Shown here in pieces: positions 53,764-63,284 of a stretch of 64,000 nucleotides of DNA. The stretch covers positions 124,001 to 188,000 of the forward strand of contig JANQPL010000004.1 of the NCBI GenBank assembly GCA_028289425.1, written 5' to 3'. The notes beneath the pieces are model-generated. The model was not told where the DNA came from and searched no databases. It saw only the letters and a list, made by a program, of their open reading frames with translations. This DNA is from Alphaproteobacteria bacterium. GTDB taxonomy: Bacteria; Pseudomonadota; Alphaproteobacteria; JANQMY01. Made by a program: the position numbers and the translations under genes. Numbering within the stretch: the first letter of the stretch is position 1; each line of letters opens with the position of its first letter.

Positions 53764-53793
53764 TAAATAGGTATTGACATGTATAATGTCAAT
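53764..53793 (-). promoter_or_regulatory. sigma70-type promoter with overlapping operator palindrome
   Basis: On the minus strand, TTGACA (53787-53792), a 17-bp spacer and TATTTA (53764-53769) match a housekeeping promoter. ATTGACAT-N5-ATGTCAAT (53773-53793), an 8-bp perfect inverted repeat, covers the -35 box and spacer and would suit a TetR- or MarR-type repressor. The predicted start leaves a leader of about 38 bases before the GST gene. Confidence 0.75.
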
Positions 53794-53815
53794 TGTTTCG
53801 AGACCTATCCTCCGC

Positions 53816-55075
53816 CTACTTGAAGGCAAAATAGGACCGATCGCTCATGCTGTAGAACACGAATGCGATCGCGGACGCGCCTGCCATGGCCACATAGGCC
53901 GGGCCATATCCCCCGAACGAACTATAAAGCATCCCCATGGCTGCTGGCCCCGAGGCCACGCCAAACATGGTCAAGAAATTGTTTGCGGAAAAGATGCGCC
54001 CATAGGCCACCAGCCCAAATTTCTCCGCGACCAACAAGGGCTGCATCATGAGCAAGTTCCCGACCGTCGCTCCGAAGATCACGGTCGCAATGGTCAAGCT
54101 GAGGGCGGACTCGGAAAACGCAAACATCAAAAGAGAGAGCGATTGGGTCCCTGTCAGAACCAACACGAATGTACGGGAGGAAATGTGGGACAAGAACTGG
54201 CCTCCTGCCAGACGTCCCACGATGCTTGTTGCCGCCAACACCGCCACCAACAAAGACGCCGTTTCCGTGTTGTCCGTGCGCAGGGTAATGAGACGGAAAT
54301 GGTGAGCCAACACGCCCACCTGAGCCATGAAGGCAAAGAAAAAGGCCGCTGTCATGAATGTGAAGAATCGGCTTCGAACAGCAGCGTCGTATGGGACGCC
54401 ACTGACGGTTCGGGGTCCTTCTTGCCGCGGACCGATGAAATCATATCCATCAGGACATAGTCCCAGCGCCTCCGGCGAACTGCGGAAGACCACCACGGCA
54501 ATCGGGGCGACACCCAGAAAGAAACACAAGCCAAGAACCGGGCCGGCGCCATTCATCCCCCAGGCATCGATCATAAAAACGGAAAGCGGGGTGAGCAGCA
54601 CGCCCCCAACGGAAAGTCCGGTTGACGCAACGGAAAGAGCGACGGGCCTTTGTTTGTCGAACCAACGGGTGACAATGGTGGTACACGGAAGAAGCGCGCA
54701 GGCGGCGTATCCGATGCCGAACAAGATGTGAAAGGCATATAGCTCCCACAACGTGTCGACCAACGGGGCTGCATAAAGCGTTACGCCACTGATCGCCGCC
54801 CCGATAACGACGGACCATCGCAAATCGTAGTTCTCGATGAACCGTCCCACGGCCAGCCCCGCAAACCCTGAGGCCAAGAAGAACGTGGCGGTAGCTCCCG
54901 ATGTAACGCCGACCGGGAACGCGCGTTCTTCTACGAATGCATTGAGGTAGACGCCCAAATTGTAAAAGCCGAAGCCGGATGACACCATCATCACCACAAA
55001 CGCTGCGGCGACGATGTACCAGCCATAGAAGATTTGCGGCCATTTCTTGGCCGAGGTGAAGCCTTGCTGAGCCAT
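53816..55075 (-). CDS. MFS transporter
   Basis: 419 residues from ATG 55075; a TTG at 55087 opens the frame. Twelve membrane segments, with the basic N-terminus KKWPQIFYGWYIVAAAFVVM, GLAVGRFIENYDLRWSVVIG in the loop 2-3 region (a variant of the GxLaDrxGrr motif) and VTRWFDKQRPVALSVASTGL, which places it in the oxalate/formate or monocarboxylate-like branch. A small organic acid is the likely substrate. Its gene is divergent from that for the BVMO, so the two may share a control region of 130 bp. Confidence 0.9.
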   Translation of the reverse strand: MAQQGFTSAKKWPQIFYGWYIVAAAFVVMMVSSGFGFYNLGVYLNAFVEERAFPVGVTSGATATFFLASGFAGLAVGRFIENYDLRWSVVIGAAISGVTLYAAPLVDTLWELYAFHILFGIGYAACALLPCTTIVTRWFDKQRPVALSVASTGLSVGGVLLTPLSVFMIDAWGMNGAGPVLGLCFFLGVAPIAVVVFRSSPEALGLCPDGYDFIGPRQEGPRTVSGVPYDAAVRSRFFTFMTAAFFFAFMAQVGVLAHHFRLITLRTDNTETASLLVAVLAATSIVGRLAGGQFLSHISSRTFVLVLTGTQSLSLLMFAFSESALSLTIATVIFGATVGNLLMMQPLLVAEKFGLVAYGRIFSANNFLTMFGVASGPAAMGMLYSSFGGYGPAYVAMAGASAIAFVFYSMSDRSYFAFK

Positions 55076-55205
55076 TCGGCGTCCCAATCTCGAGCTTTTC
55101 TTGCACTTTATTAAGCACGCCAGCTTCGTTGCTCATAGTGATTCAAGAAAAAATCGGCGCTACACTACCGGGCAAAAAAACACACCACCAAGAGGAAACA
55201 AGATT

Positions 55206-57167
55206 ATGGGCATGGATCACACGGATGGCGACGTACCCGAGCAAGGTGGCCAGTGGGTCTTCACGGACAATGACGCCTTCCTGAGGGACGCGCTTAGCGA
55301 AGCCCATATTCCCGCGTTGATGGCCGCACTGGTTCATATCACCGGTGACGCCGACATCATCCGCGGCGAGATCAAGCCCAACTATGCGGTGCTTGGTGAC
55401 ATGCAGGCAGGCATTTCTGAACCTGATCAAGAAAAAATTCGCGCCATCGCATTTGACGCCCTGAAGCAATATCGCGATCGCGGCTGCACCTTGCCAGCGC
55501 CTCCCTCGCCGGAGTTGGTGCTGGAGACCGTCAAGTTTCTGGTGGCCCAAGATATTCCAAACGACTACATCAATTTTTTGCTGGAAGAGTTGGCGCTTTA
55601 TGGGGAAAGCGGGAGTGCCCATGAGGCCGCCCCCATTGAGCTTACCGAAAAAGCAATAAACTTCCGTGTGGTGATCATTGGCGCCGGCATGTCGGGCATT
55701 CTTGCCGGCATCAAATTAAAACAAGCGGGCATCCCCTTCACAATTGTTGACAAAAACGATCAAGTGGCCGGCACCTGGTACGAGAACACATACCCGGGAT
55801 GCAGGGTCGATAGCCCGAACCATTCCTATTCCTATTCGTTCGAACCCAATCACGATTGGCCGCAATATTTTTCGGACCAAGAAACACTGAATGATTATTT
55901 CAACCGATGCGCCGACAAATACGGCATTCGCGATCGCATTGAGCTGAAAACCACCGTGCACACGGCACGGTACGACGAATCCTCGAAGCAATGGGCCGTC
56001 GACGTGGAGCGCGATGGCGGCCAAAGGGAAACGCTAACCTGCGATGCGCTCATCAGCGCCGTTGGACAGCTCAATCGGCCTAAGCTCCCGGATATTCAGG
56101 GCGTGGGCACATTCTCGGGCCCCGCCTTCCACACGGCGGAGTGGGATCATACCGTCGACCTGACAGGCAAGCGCGTTGGGATCATCGGCACCGGTGCAAG
56201 CATCTTTCAGGCCTTGCCGGTCGTCGCGGAGCAGGCCGCGGAAGTGCGCGTGTTCCAACGCACGCCCCCTTGGATGAGCCCGACGCCGAACTACCATGAT
56301 TATGTGCCCGAAAGTTTCAAATGGTTATTGAAGCATGTGCCCTATTTCGCCAAGTGGTTCCGGTTTTGGATGTTCTGGATGACATCCGAAGGAGCACTGT
56401 CGGCGGTGCGTGTGGACCCCGCATGGAATGGCAAAGACGGCACGATCAGCGCCGAGAACGAGTTCCTGCGCACCATGATCGCCGACCACATGACCTCGAT
56501 CCTAGAGGGACATGACGACCTTCTGGAAAAGACGATCCCCAAATATCCGGTCGGCGGCAAAAGAGGCCTTCGCGACGCGGGCAACTATCTGAACGCGTTG
56601 AAGAACGAACACGTACACCTCATCACCGATCCGATCGACGAGATTACACCCGCCGGCATTTCGACCCAAGGCGGCAATGCTTATGACTTTGACGTTTTGG
56701 TCTATGGCACGGGGTTTCAGGCCAATAAGTTTTTGTGGCCCATGGAGATTTACGGCGCCAACGGCGCCAAGCTGCACGAGGATTGGCGGGAGGACCCCCG
56801 CGCCTATCTGGGCATTACCGTACCGGACTTTCCCAACTTCTTTTGTCTGTACGGCCCAAACACCAACATTGTGGTGAACGGCAGCATCATTTTCTTTTCC
56901 GAATGCGAAATGCGTTACATCATGGGCTGCCTCAAACTGCTGGTCGAAAGCGATGTGAAGGCGATGGACGTCAAGAAACCTGTCCACGACGCTTTTAATA
57001 AAAAAATCGATGCCGAAAACGAATTGATGGCCTGGGGTGTGGAGGGTGTCAGCAGTTGGTACAAGAACGACAAGGGGCGCGTCACCCAGAATTGGCCCGG
57101 CACACTGCTCGAATACTGGACGCTGACGAAAGAGCCCAATCCATCCGACTACGAACTGATCCGATAA
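55206..57167 (+). CDS. Baeyer-Villiger monooxygenase, 4-hydroxyacetophenone monooxygenase-like
   Basis: 653 residues from ATG 55206, with AGAGGAAAC upstream; the frame opens at 55101. A helical N-terminal domain of about 150 residues precedes the FAD Rossmann motif GAGMSG (159-164), as in HAPMO. The BVMO fingerprint FSGPAFHTAEW (303-313) and the NADPH Rossmann motif IIGTGASIF follow. The enzyme should insert oxygen next to a ketone to give an ester or lactone. HAPMO itself acts on aryl ketones; the substrate here is unknown. First gene of a three-gene run with an amidohydrolase and a CobW GTPase. Confidence 0.92.
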   Translation: MGMDHTDGDVPEQGGQWVFTDNDAFLRDALSEAHIPALMAALVHITGDADIIRGEIKPNYAVLGDMQAGISEPDQEKIRAIAFDALKQYRDRGCTLPAPPSPELVLETVKFLVAQDIPNDYINFLLEELALYGESGSAHEAAPIELTEKAINFRVVIIGAGMSGILAGIKLKQAGIPFTIVDKNDQVAGTWYENTYPGCRVDSPNHSYSYSFEPNHDWPQYFSDQETLNDYFNRCADKYGIRDRIELKTTVHTARYDESSKQWAVDVERDGGQRETLTCDALISAVGQLNRPKLPDIQGVGTFSGPAFHTAEWDHTVDLTGKRVGIIGTGASIFQALPVVAEQAAEVRVFQRTPPWMSPTPNYHDYVPESFKWLLKHVPYFAKWFRFWMFWMTSEGALSAVRVDPAWNGKDGTISAENEFLRTMIADHMTSILEGHDDLLEKTIPKYPVGGKRGLRDAGNYLNALKNEHVHLITDPIDEITPAGISTQGGNAYDFDVLVYGTGFQANKFLWPMEIYGANGAKLHEDWREDPRAYLGITVPDFPNFFCLYGPNTNIVVNGSIIFFSECEMRYIMGCLKLLVESDVKAMDVKKPVHDAFNKKIDAENELMAWGVEGVSSWYKNDKGRVTQNWPGTLLEYWTLTKEPNPSDYELIR

Positions 57168-57176
57168 GAGAAAAGA

Positions 57177-58820
57177 ATGAGCGAGATCACTGTCTTCACT
57201 GCCCGCAGCATCATCACCATGGACCCTTCCTTGCCGAGGGGAACGGCGATCGCCGTTCGGGATGGCAAGGTTTTGGAAGTGGGCACGTTGGATTCTCTTC
57301 AGCCATGGCTGTCACAACATCCACACACGATTGATGACCGGTTCATCGATCACATCCTGATGCCGGGATTCATCGACCCCCACCTTCATCCCACCATGGC
57401 GGCCATTCTGCTGAACATGCAGTTCATCACCGCCGTCGAATGGCGGCTGCCTTGGGCCACGGTAAAGCCCACAACCACCAAAGAAGGTTTTCTCGAGCGC
57501 TTGGTGGAGCTGGATGGGGAGATGGCAGATCCAGAAGAGCCCTTGTTTACGTGGGGCTATCACCAGCTATGGCATGGCCATGTCCGCCGGCAAGATTTGG
57601 ACGCGTTGCCGATCGAACGACCTGTGGTTTGTTGGCACCGCTCCTTCCACGAAATCGTTGTCAACGGCGCCATGCTCAAATGGATGGGGATCAACGAGCA
57701 GGACACACACGCGCAAACCAATATCGAGGAAGGGCACTTCTTCGAGAATGGATTGCGGGTGGCGATCAATCATCTCAACCCACATATTCTTGCACCCGAA
57801 CGCTACGCGGCCGGCCTTGAGAAGCTGAAACAGGTCGTTCACTTCGGCGGGCACACCACCATCGGCGACATGGCCGCGGGGTTATTCAATCTCGAATCCG
57901 AGCTGCAGGCGGCGTCGATGCTGTTGGATACGGAGGACACACCCTTCCGGACACAGATGATCCCAGCGGGTAATGTGCTGGGGGCCACCTACGACACCAA
58001 CGAAGCTGCCCTGGAATTCATAAAGACATTACCGGAGAAGAATACCCATCGCCTGGAATTCCGCGATCACGTCAAACTTTTCACCGACGGTGCCTTCTTT
58101 TCCGAACTGATGCAGCTGTCGGATCCCGGATACATCGACGGGCATGATGGCGAATGGCTGATGTTGCCGGAACAATTCGAAGCCGCCGTCCGCGTCTATT
58201 GGAATGCGGGCTACAAGATCCATGTACATTGCACCGGCGATCTGGGTTTGGAGATGGCGCTCGATGTTCTCGACAAAATGCAGTTCGCGCGGCCGCGGTT
58301 CGACCACCGCTACACCATCGAACATTTCGGCTTCTGCACAACGGAACAAGTACGCCGTATCAAAGTCTTGGGCGCTCAGGTCTCCGCCAACATCTACTAC
58401 CTCTACGAATTGAGCGACATCTATCGCAACAAAAGCATCGGCAATGAACGGGCATCGCAAATCGGCCGGCTGGGTTCCGTCGTGCGGCACGGCATTCCGT
58501 TGGCCTTTCATTCCGATTTCACCATGGCGCCGGCCTTGCCCCTCAACAGCGCACACATTGCCGTCAATCGCGTCAACGCGGCCGGCGATGTGATGGGCCC
58601 GGAAGAAAAACTTTCCGTCGACGACGCAATGCGGGCCATCACCATTGAAGCCGCCTACATGCTGGGCATGGAGAATGAAGTAGGAAGCCTGCGCGCCGGC
58701 AAGAAGGCGGACTTTACCGTTCTTGAAAAAGATCCGTACAACGTATCCCCCAGCGAGATACGAGACATCCCCATCTGGGGAACGGTGTTCGAAGGCCGGC
58801 CCTTCCCCATCGAACGATGA
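57177..58820 (+). CDS. YtcJ-like amidohydrolase family protein
   Basis: 547 residues. The metal motif near the start of the barrel reads GFIDPHLHPT, further ligands lie in HVHCTGD (about 343-349) and RYTIEHFG, and the closing LRAGKKADFTVLEKDPYNV is typical of this group. Members hydrolyse amide, ester or related bonds with zinc. In this operon it could open the ester or lactone made by the upstream BVMO, from which it is separated by 9 bp. That is inference only. Its stop overlaps the CobW start by four bases. Confidence 0.9.
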   Translation: MSEITVFTARSIITMDPSLPRGTAIAVRDGKVLEVGTLDSLQPWLSQHPHTIDDRFIDHILMPGFIDPHLHPTMAAILLNMQFITAVEWRLPWATVKPTTTKEGFLERLVELDGEMADPEEPLFTWGYHQLWHGHVRRQDLDALPIERPVVCWHRSFHEIVVNGAMLKWMGINEQDTHAQTNIEEGHFFENGLRVAINHLNPHILAPERYAAGLEKLKQVVHFGGHTTIGDMAAGLFNLESELQAASMLLDTEDTPFRTQMIPAGNVLGATYDTNEAALEFIKTLPEKNTHRLEFRDHVKLFTDGAFFSELMQLSDPGYIDGHDGEWLMLPEQFEAAVRVYWNAGYKIHVHCTGDLGLEMALDVLDKMQFARPRFDHRYTIEHFGFCTTEQVRRIKVLGAQVSANIYYLYELSDIYRNKSIGNERASQIGRLGSVVRHGIPLAFHSDFTMAPALPLNSAHIAVNRVNAAGDVMGPEEKLSVDDAMRAITIEAAYMLGMENEVGSLRAGKKADFTVLEKDPYNVSPSEIRDIPIWGTVFEGRPFPIER

Positions 58821-59713
58821 CCCCCATTCCGGTTACCATATTGGGCGGATATTTGGGCGCCGGCAAAACCACATTGATCAACAAGGTGCTGGCGCAGGAA
58901 AGCGATCAGCGCCTTGCCGTGTTCGTTAACGATTTTGGGGAAATCAATATTGATGCGGCCCTGATCGAAAGCCGCGACGACAATGTGGTGGCGCTCACCA
59001 ATGGATGCGTCTGCTGTTCGATCGGAGACGACCTGGGAAAGGCCGTGTTCGAGCTCTTGCAAAGCGACACGCCCACCGATCACGTTGTGATCGAAGCGTC
59101 CGGCGCCGCCGACCCGACCCGCGTCGCGGGCTATGCCCTGGGTGACACCAGGCTAGGCGCGCCTCACGTGATTACGCTTGCCGATGCTGAAACCATCCGT
59201 ACACGCGCAAAAGACAAATTCGTCGGCAAGCTCGTACAGCGCCAAATCAAGGCAGCGCATCTAGTTGCCCTTTCCAAGATCGACTTGGTCGCCCCTTCAG
59301 AGATAGAGCCGGTGCAACGGTGGATTTCAGCCCTTGCGCCGTACGCTTCCGTGATCAATGCGTCTGATCTTTCAAGCCTGCTAGTACAGCAAGTAAGGTC
59401 CAACGCATCTGCCGATGACCTTGAAGCCCCGCCCGAGTTCACGACGTTCACCTTTAGATCCGCCAAGTCCCTCATTCGCGACCGGTTTGAAGAGGCGGTC
59501 CGGTCCTTGCCACCAAAGGTCTGGCGGGCAAAAGGGTTCGTCTCTTTTGACGATGGTCAGCGGGTCGTTTTTCAGAAGGTGGGCAACCGCTGGTCGCTGT
59601 CCGATCCCACGACGGAAACCGGCGACGGCACTGTTTTGGTGTTTATCAGCACGTCGCCTGTTACGGAATCAGCGGGAATCCTCGAAAAACTACAGGCGTG
59701 CGTGGAAAAGTGA
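58817..59713 (+). CDS. CobW/COG0523 family G3E GTPase, putative metallochaperone
   Basis: 298 residues. Walker A GGYLGAGKTT (10-19), the metal-binding motif Cys64-Val-Cys66-Cys67 in NGCVCC, and the guanine-specificity motif SKIDL. The C-terminal domain (about 205-298) is CobW_C-like but lacks the His-rich stretches seen in zinc-stress members. COG0523 GTPases insert Zn, Co or other metals into client enzymes. The ATG overlaps the stop of the amidohydrolase gene (ATGA), so that metal enzyme is the obvious candidate client. Confidence 0.92.
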   Translation: MTPIPVTILGGYLGAGKTTLINKVLAQESDQRLAVFVNDFGEINIDAALIESRDDNVVALTNGCVCCSIGDDLGKAVFELLQSDTPTDHVVIEASGAADPTRVAGYALGDTRLGAPHVITLADAETIRTRAKDKFVGKLVQRQIKAAHLVALSKIDLVAPSEIEPVQRWISALAPYASVINASDLSSLLVQQVRSNASADDLEAPPEFTTFTFRSAKSLIRDRFEEAVRSLPPKVWRAKGFVSFDDGQRVVFQKVGNRWSLSDPTTETGDGTVLVFISTSPVTESAGILEKLQACVEK

Positions 59714-59814
59714 GTACATTTCGCCGCGCCCCATTGAGTTCTGGCGCATTTCGAACAATAGTCCGGCCCGAATTACCTCCCAAAAGCCAATAATCCAGTG
59801 AGTGGAGACAGATT

Positions 59815-61983
59815 ATGAGCGATCGCGTCGACGCAGGCGGCCTGCAGGTTTCGAAAGACCTTTACGACTTCATCAATACCCAAGCCCTGCCCGGCACCGG
59901 CGTGGATCAAACTCATTTCTGGGACAGTTTCGGCGCGATCGTGCGCGATTTGAGCCCCCGCAATAAAGAACTGCTCGCCATTCGCGAAGACATTCAAGCA
60001 AAGATCGACGATTGGCACAAAGAGCGCCGCGGCCAAGAACTCGACCTGAAAGAATACAAGGCGTTCCTGGGCGAGATCGGTTACCTGAAGCCGGAAGGCC
60101 CCGACTTCAAGGTGGAGACCGCCAATGTGGACGACGAGATTGGCCGCATGGCCGGTCCGCAATTGGTGGTGCCGGTGCTCAATGCGCGGTTTGCATTGAA
60201 TGCCGCCAACGCCCGTTGGGGCAGCTTGTACGACGCATTATACGGCACGGACGTCATTTCCGAGGACGGCGGCGCAACGCGCGGCGGTGCCTACAACCCG
60301 GTCCGGGGTGACAAGGTGATCGCCTGGGCACGGAACTTTTTGGATCAGGCCGTGCCGCTTGCCGGCGGATCCCACAAGGACGCGGCACAATATGCCGTCG
60401 CGAATGGGGCACTGTCGGTGAAACTTACCGACGGATCGGAAACAGGGCTTGCAGATTCCGGCGGATTGGTCGGCTACACGGGCGACGCGAGCGATCCGTC
60501 GGCGGTACTTCTCAAGCACAATGGATTGCACATCGAAATCGCCATCGACCGCACCGACAGTGTGGGCAAAGACGACCCGGCGGGTGTCAAGGATGTGTAT
60601 TTGGAAGCGGCCGTCACAACAATCCAAGACTGTGAAGACTCCGTTGCCGCCGTGGACGCGGAAGACAAAACGGGCGTCTACCGCAACTGGCTCGGCCTGA
60701 TGAAAGGCGATTTACAAGACACCTTCCAAAAAGGCGGCGGCACAATGACCCGGCGCCTTAATCCGGACCGTACTTACACCACGCCGGACGGGGGGTCGCT
60801 GACATTGCCGGGACGCAGCCTGCTTCTGGTGCGCAATGTGGGGCACTTGATGACCAACCCGGCAATTCTGGATGGCAGCGGCCATGAAGTGCTCGAAGGC
60901 ATTATGGATGCCATGTGCACCGCGATGATCGCCATGCACGACCTAAAAGGAACCGGTCCGTACAAAAACTCTCGCACCGGCTCCGTTTATATCGTGAAGC
61001 CGAAAATGCATGGGCCCGACGAAGTGGCGTTTACGGATGAATTGTTCGGCCGCGTGGAAGATGCGCTGGGTCTCACGCGCAACACGCTCAAAGTGGGCAT
61101 CATGGATGAGGAACGGCGCACCACGGTGAACCTGAAGGAATGCATTCGGGTTGCCAAGAAGCGGGTATGCTTCATCAATACGGGCTTTTTGGACCGCACC
61201 GGCGATGAAATCCACACCTCCATGGAAGCGGGCCCCATCATCCGCAAGACGGAAATGAAGGCACAGAAATGGATCAACACCTACGAAGATTGGAACGTGG
61301 ATGTGGGTCTTGAATGCGGCTTGCCAGGCCACGCGCAAATCGGCAAGGGCATGTGGGCCATGCCGGATCTGATGGCGGACATGATCGAACAAAAAATCGG
61401 CCACCCGAAATCTGGCGCCACCACGGCATGGGTACCGTCGCCGACGGCTGCCACCTTGCACGCGACCCACTATCACCAGGTCAGCGTCGAAGAAACACAA
61501 GCGAAACTGGCGAGCCGCCCGAAAGCGAAGCTCGACGACATCTTGGCCATTCCCTTGGCGGACCGTCCCAATTGGTCGGACGAAGAGGTAAAGGCGGAGC
61601 TCGACAACAATGCCCAAGGCATTTTGGGCTATGTGGTGCGCTGGGTCGATCAAGGCGTCGGCTGTTCCAAAGTGCCGGACATCAATGATGTCGGGCTGAT
61701 GGAAGACCGCGCTACCTGCCGCATTTCAAGCCAGCACTTGGCCAATTGGCTCCATCACGGCATCTGCACGGAAGAGCAGGTGATGGAAACGTTCAAACGC
61801 ATGGCCGTTGTAGTGGACAAACAAAATGCCGGCGACCCCAGCTACAAACCCATGGCGCCATCCTATGACACCATCGCCTTCAAAGCTGCGTGCGATTTGG
61901 TGTTCGACGGGCGCGTGCAGCCGTCGGGCTATACGGAACCGATCCTCCACCGGCGGCGGCTAGAACTAAAGGCGAGTTCGTAA
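59815..61983 (+). CDS. glcB: malate synthase G
   Basis: 722 residues, the usual length of isoform G. The motif pattern is complete: [20 protein letters not shown] near the start, [18 protein letters not shown] in the catalytic barrel with the Mg-site Glu/Asp, [32 protein letters not shown], and [17 protein letters not shown] near the end. It joins glyoxylate and acetyl-CoA to malate and CoA. With acetyl-CoA from the catabolic genes upstream it would allow growth on C2 units; no isocitrate lyase gene is in the window. GGAGA ribosome site. Confidence 0.97.
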   Translation: MSDRVDAGGLQVSKDLYDFINTQALPGTGVDQTHFWDSFGAIVRDLSPRNKELLAIREDIQAKIDDWHKERRGQELDLKEYKAFLGEIGYLKPEGPDFKVETANVDDEIGRMAGPQLVVPVLNARFALNAANARWGSLYDALYGTDVISEDGGATRGGAYNPVRGDKVIAWARNFLDQAVPLAGGSHKDAAQYAVANGALSVKLTDGSETGLADSGGLVGYTGDASDPSAVLLKHNGLHIEIAIDRTDSVGKDDPAGVKDVYLEAAVTTIQDCEDSVAAVDAEDKTGVYRNWLGLMKGDLQDTFQKGGGTMTRRLNPDRTYTTPDGGSLTLPGRSLLLVRNVGHLMTNPAILDGSGHEVLEGIMDAMCTAMIAMHDLKGTGPYKNSRTGSVYIVKPKMHGPDEVAFTDELFGRVEDALGLTRNTLKVGIMDEERRTTVNLKECIRVAKKRVCFINTGFLDRTGDEIHTSMEAGPIIRKTEMKAQKWINTYEDWNVDVGLECGLPGHAQIGKGMWAMPDLMADMIEQKIGHPKSGATTAWVPSPTAATLHATHYHQVSVEETQAKLASRPKAKLDDILAIPLADRPNWSDEEVKAELDNNAQGILGYVVRWVDQGVGCSKVPDINDVGLMEDRATCRISSQHLANWLHHGICTEEQVMETFKRMAVVVDKQNAGDPSYKPMAPSYDTIAFKAACDLVFDGRVQPSGYTEPILHRRRLELKASS

Positions 61984-62067
61984 CGCACGGTTCGCCTTGA
62001 CGATCTCGCCCTCCATCAGATCTGGCTGCCGCGAGTCTGGCTCTGTAACGCTCTGCTGATTGGACGA

Positions 62068-62106
62068 CTCCCTGATTATTGCTTACGATCAGCCCGAATC
62101 AGGGAG
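62068..62106 (+). promoter_or_regulatory. inverted repeat that would hide a ribosome-binding site
   Basis: CTCCCTGATT (62068-62077) and AATCAGGGAG (62097-62106) form a perfect 10-bp stem with a 19-base loop. The right arm contains AGGGAG of the Shine-Dalgarno sequence of the gene starting at 62116. In RNA this would block ribosome entry until melted. Could also be a DNA operator. Confidence 0.55.
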
Positions 62107-62115
62107 GGCATGACG

Positions 62116-62592
62116 ATGATGAGGGTTATCAGGGTCATTGGCTTGGTGCTCGTGGGCCTGATCGTGGTGGCGGCCTTGGCTTACCAATTCCGCACCGACC
62201 CGATTGGTCCGCTTGCCGGAAAGCGCCTTTCCGGCGAGGAACGACCGTTTCCATCCGACTGGGCTTTTGCCAACGCCCACCCTTATTGTTTTTTCGAGAC
62301 GCGACCGGCAGCACCCCATTCGGTGACGACAATCTGTTTCGTTGTCAACGGAAAGCTGATCGTGCCGTCACTAAACGCACCGGAAAAAAACTGGCCGCAC
62401 TATGTGATGGAAGATCCGAATGTTCGGGTAAAGATTGGCGCCTTCGTTTATCCAGCCCGCGCCGGGCGCATCACGGAATTCTCGCAGGGCGACGTTCGCG
62501 CTGCAATTTTGGGGAAGTACCCGGACTTTGCGGACCGCATTCCCGAAACGCTGCCCGACACCACATGGCTGTTTGAACTGGCGCAGCGGTAG
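62116..62592 (+). CDS. small membrane-anchored protein, unknown function
   Basis: 158 residues from ATG 62116, about eight bases after GGAGG; ATG 62110 overlaps the ribosome site and is less likely. An N-terminal membrane helix (about 5-24, GLVLVGLIVVAALAYQF) is followed by a 130-residue extracytoplasmic domain with two cysteines (HPYCFFETRP and TICFVVNG) and the segments SGEERPFPSDWAFANAHPYC and FVYPARAGRITEFSQGDVRA. The gene resembles small hypothetical proteins seen widely in Alphaproteobacteria; function unknown. Confidence 0.7.
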   Translation: MMRVIRVIGLVLVGLIVVAALAYQFRTDPIGPLAGKRLSGEERPFPSDWAFANAHPYCFFETRPAAPHSVTTICFVVNGKLIVPSLNAPEKNWPHYVMEDPNVRVKIGAFVYPARAGRITEFSQGDVRAAILGKYPDFADRIPETLPDTTWLFELAQR

Positions 62593-62608
62593 GCAGGCAA
62601 GGCCGGCC

Positions 62609-62721
62609 CGTCATTGCGAGGAGGCCCAAGTCAATCTGGGCCGACGAAGCAATCCAGGGCCACCTATGCGGTGCTGGCCGCTCTGGATCGCCGCGCCCGC
62701 TAAAGCGGGCTCGCGATGACG
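62609..62721. repeat. dispersed CGTCATTGCGAG-type palindromic repeat
   Basis: Bounded by CGTCATTGCGAG (62609-62620) and CTCGCGATGACG (62710-62721), with GAAGCAATCCAG inside and a nested hairpin CCCGCTAAAGCGGG (62696-62709). GGCCCA/TGGGCC (62623-62642) forms a further stem. Similar elements with the same ends and inner GAAGCAATCC word are scattered through many proteobacterial genomes and do not encode protein. Confidence 0.85.
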
Positions 62722-62726
62722 TGTTC

Positions 62727-63257
62727 TTATTCACCGATCACAATCAGCTTGTCGCAGGATTTGCCTTCGGCGGCACACAGCGCGCGGTAGGTCTCCAACA
62801 CGCCCTTGGCATCCACGATGCCGGTAACGTTGCCCTGTTCGTCCACATTCACGTTGCTGCCGTAAATGGCGAACCATACGATCGTATCTTCCGGGCAATC
62901 TTCGGGAACCATCAGTGTATGGATGGAATGGGCGGGCTCAAAGAGATATGAGCCCGCTTTATTCACATAATCAGGATACTCTTTGTAGAACCATTGACCC
63001 GACTGGGTCACGGCGAACACCGGACCTGTGTGATAGTGCGTGTCCACTTTGTAGCCTGCCGGGAAATTGGTGCGCAGGATCCAGAGGTTTTGATTGAGAT
63101 CGATGTGGAGGACTTGAATGGACGCGCCATCAGGTGTTGCGATAAACGGCAGCTCTTCGATACCAATGTGGATTGCTTCACGGGCATGTCCCATGGGGAC
63201 GATGCCCGAATGCTGCATAGTTTCCACCATGGTTTGGGTATCGGCCGGCTCGTTCAT
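62727..63257 (-). CDS. cupin protein, 2,4'-dihydroxyacetophenone dioxygenase-like
   Basis: 176 residues. Single cupin with metal ligands His74 and His76 (DTHYHTG), and probably Glu107 and His110 or His113 in EPAHSIHT. The sequence LNQNLWILRTNFPAGYKVDT and the closing DKLIVIGE match the DAD-like cupin group. DAD uses iron to cleave 2,4'-dihydroxyacetophenone to 4-hydroxybenzoate and formate; an aryl-ketone substrate would agree with the HAPMO-like BVMO 6 kb away. Substrate inference is weak. AGGAGGA precedes the ATG. Confidence 0.8.
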   Translation of the reverse strand: MNEPADTQTMVETMQHSGIVPMGHAREAIHIGIEELPFIATPDGASIQVLHIDLNQNLWILRTNFPAGYKVDTHYHTGPVFAVTQSGQWFYKEYPDYVNKAGSYLFEPAHSIHTLMVPEDCPEDTIVWFAIYGSNVNVDEQGNVTGIVDAKGVLETYRALCAAEGKSCDKLIVIGE

Positions 63258-63284
63258 CCTGTCCTCCTGGCGAAGTGCTATATT

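Noticed and set aside
53816-55087. TTG start at 55087 for the MFS gene
   Set aside because: ATG at 55075 gives a normal MFS N-terminus and needs no rare start codon.
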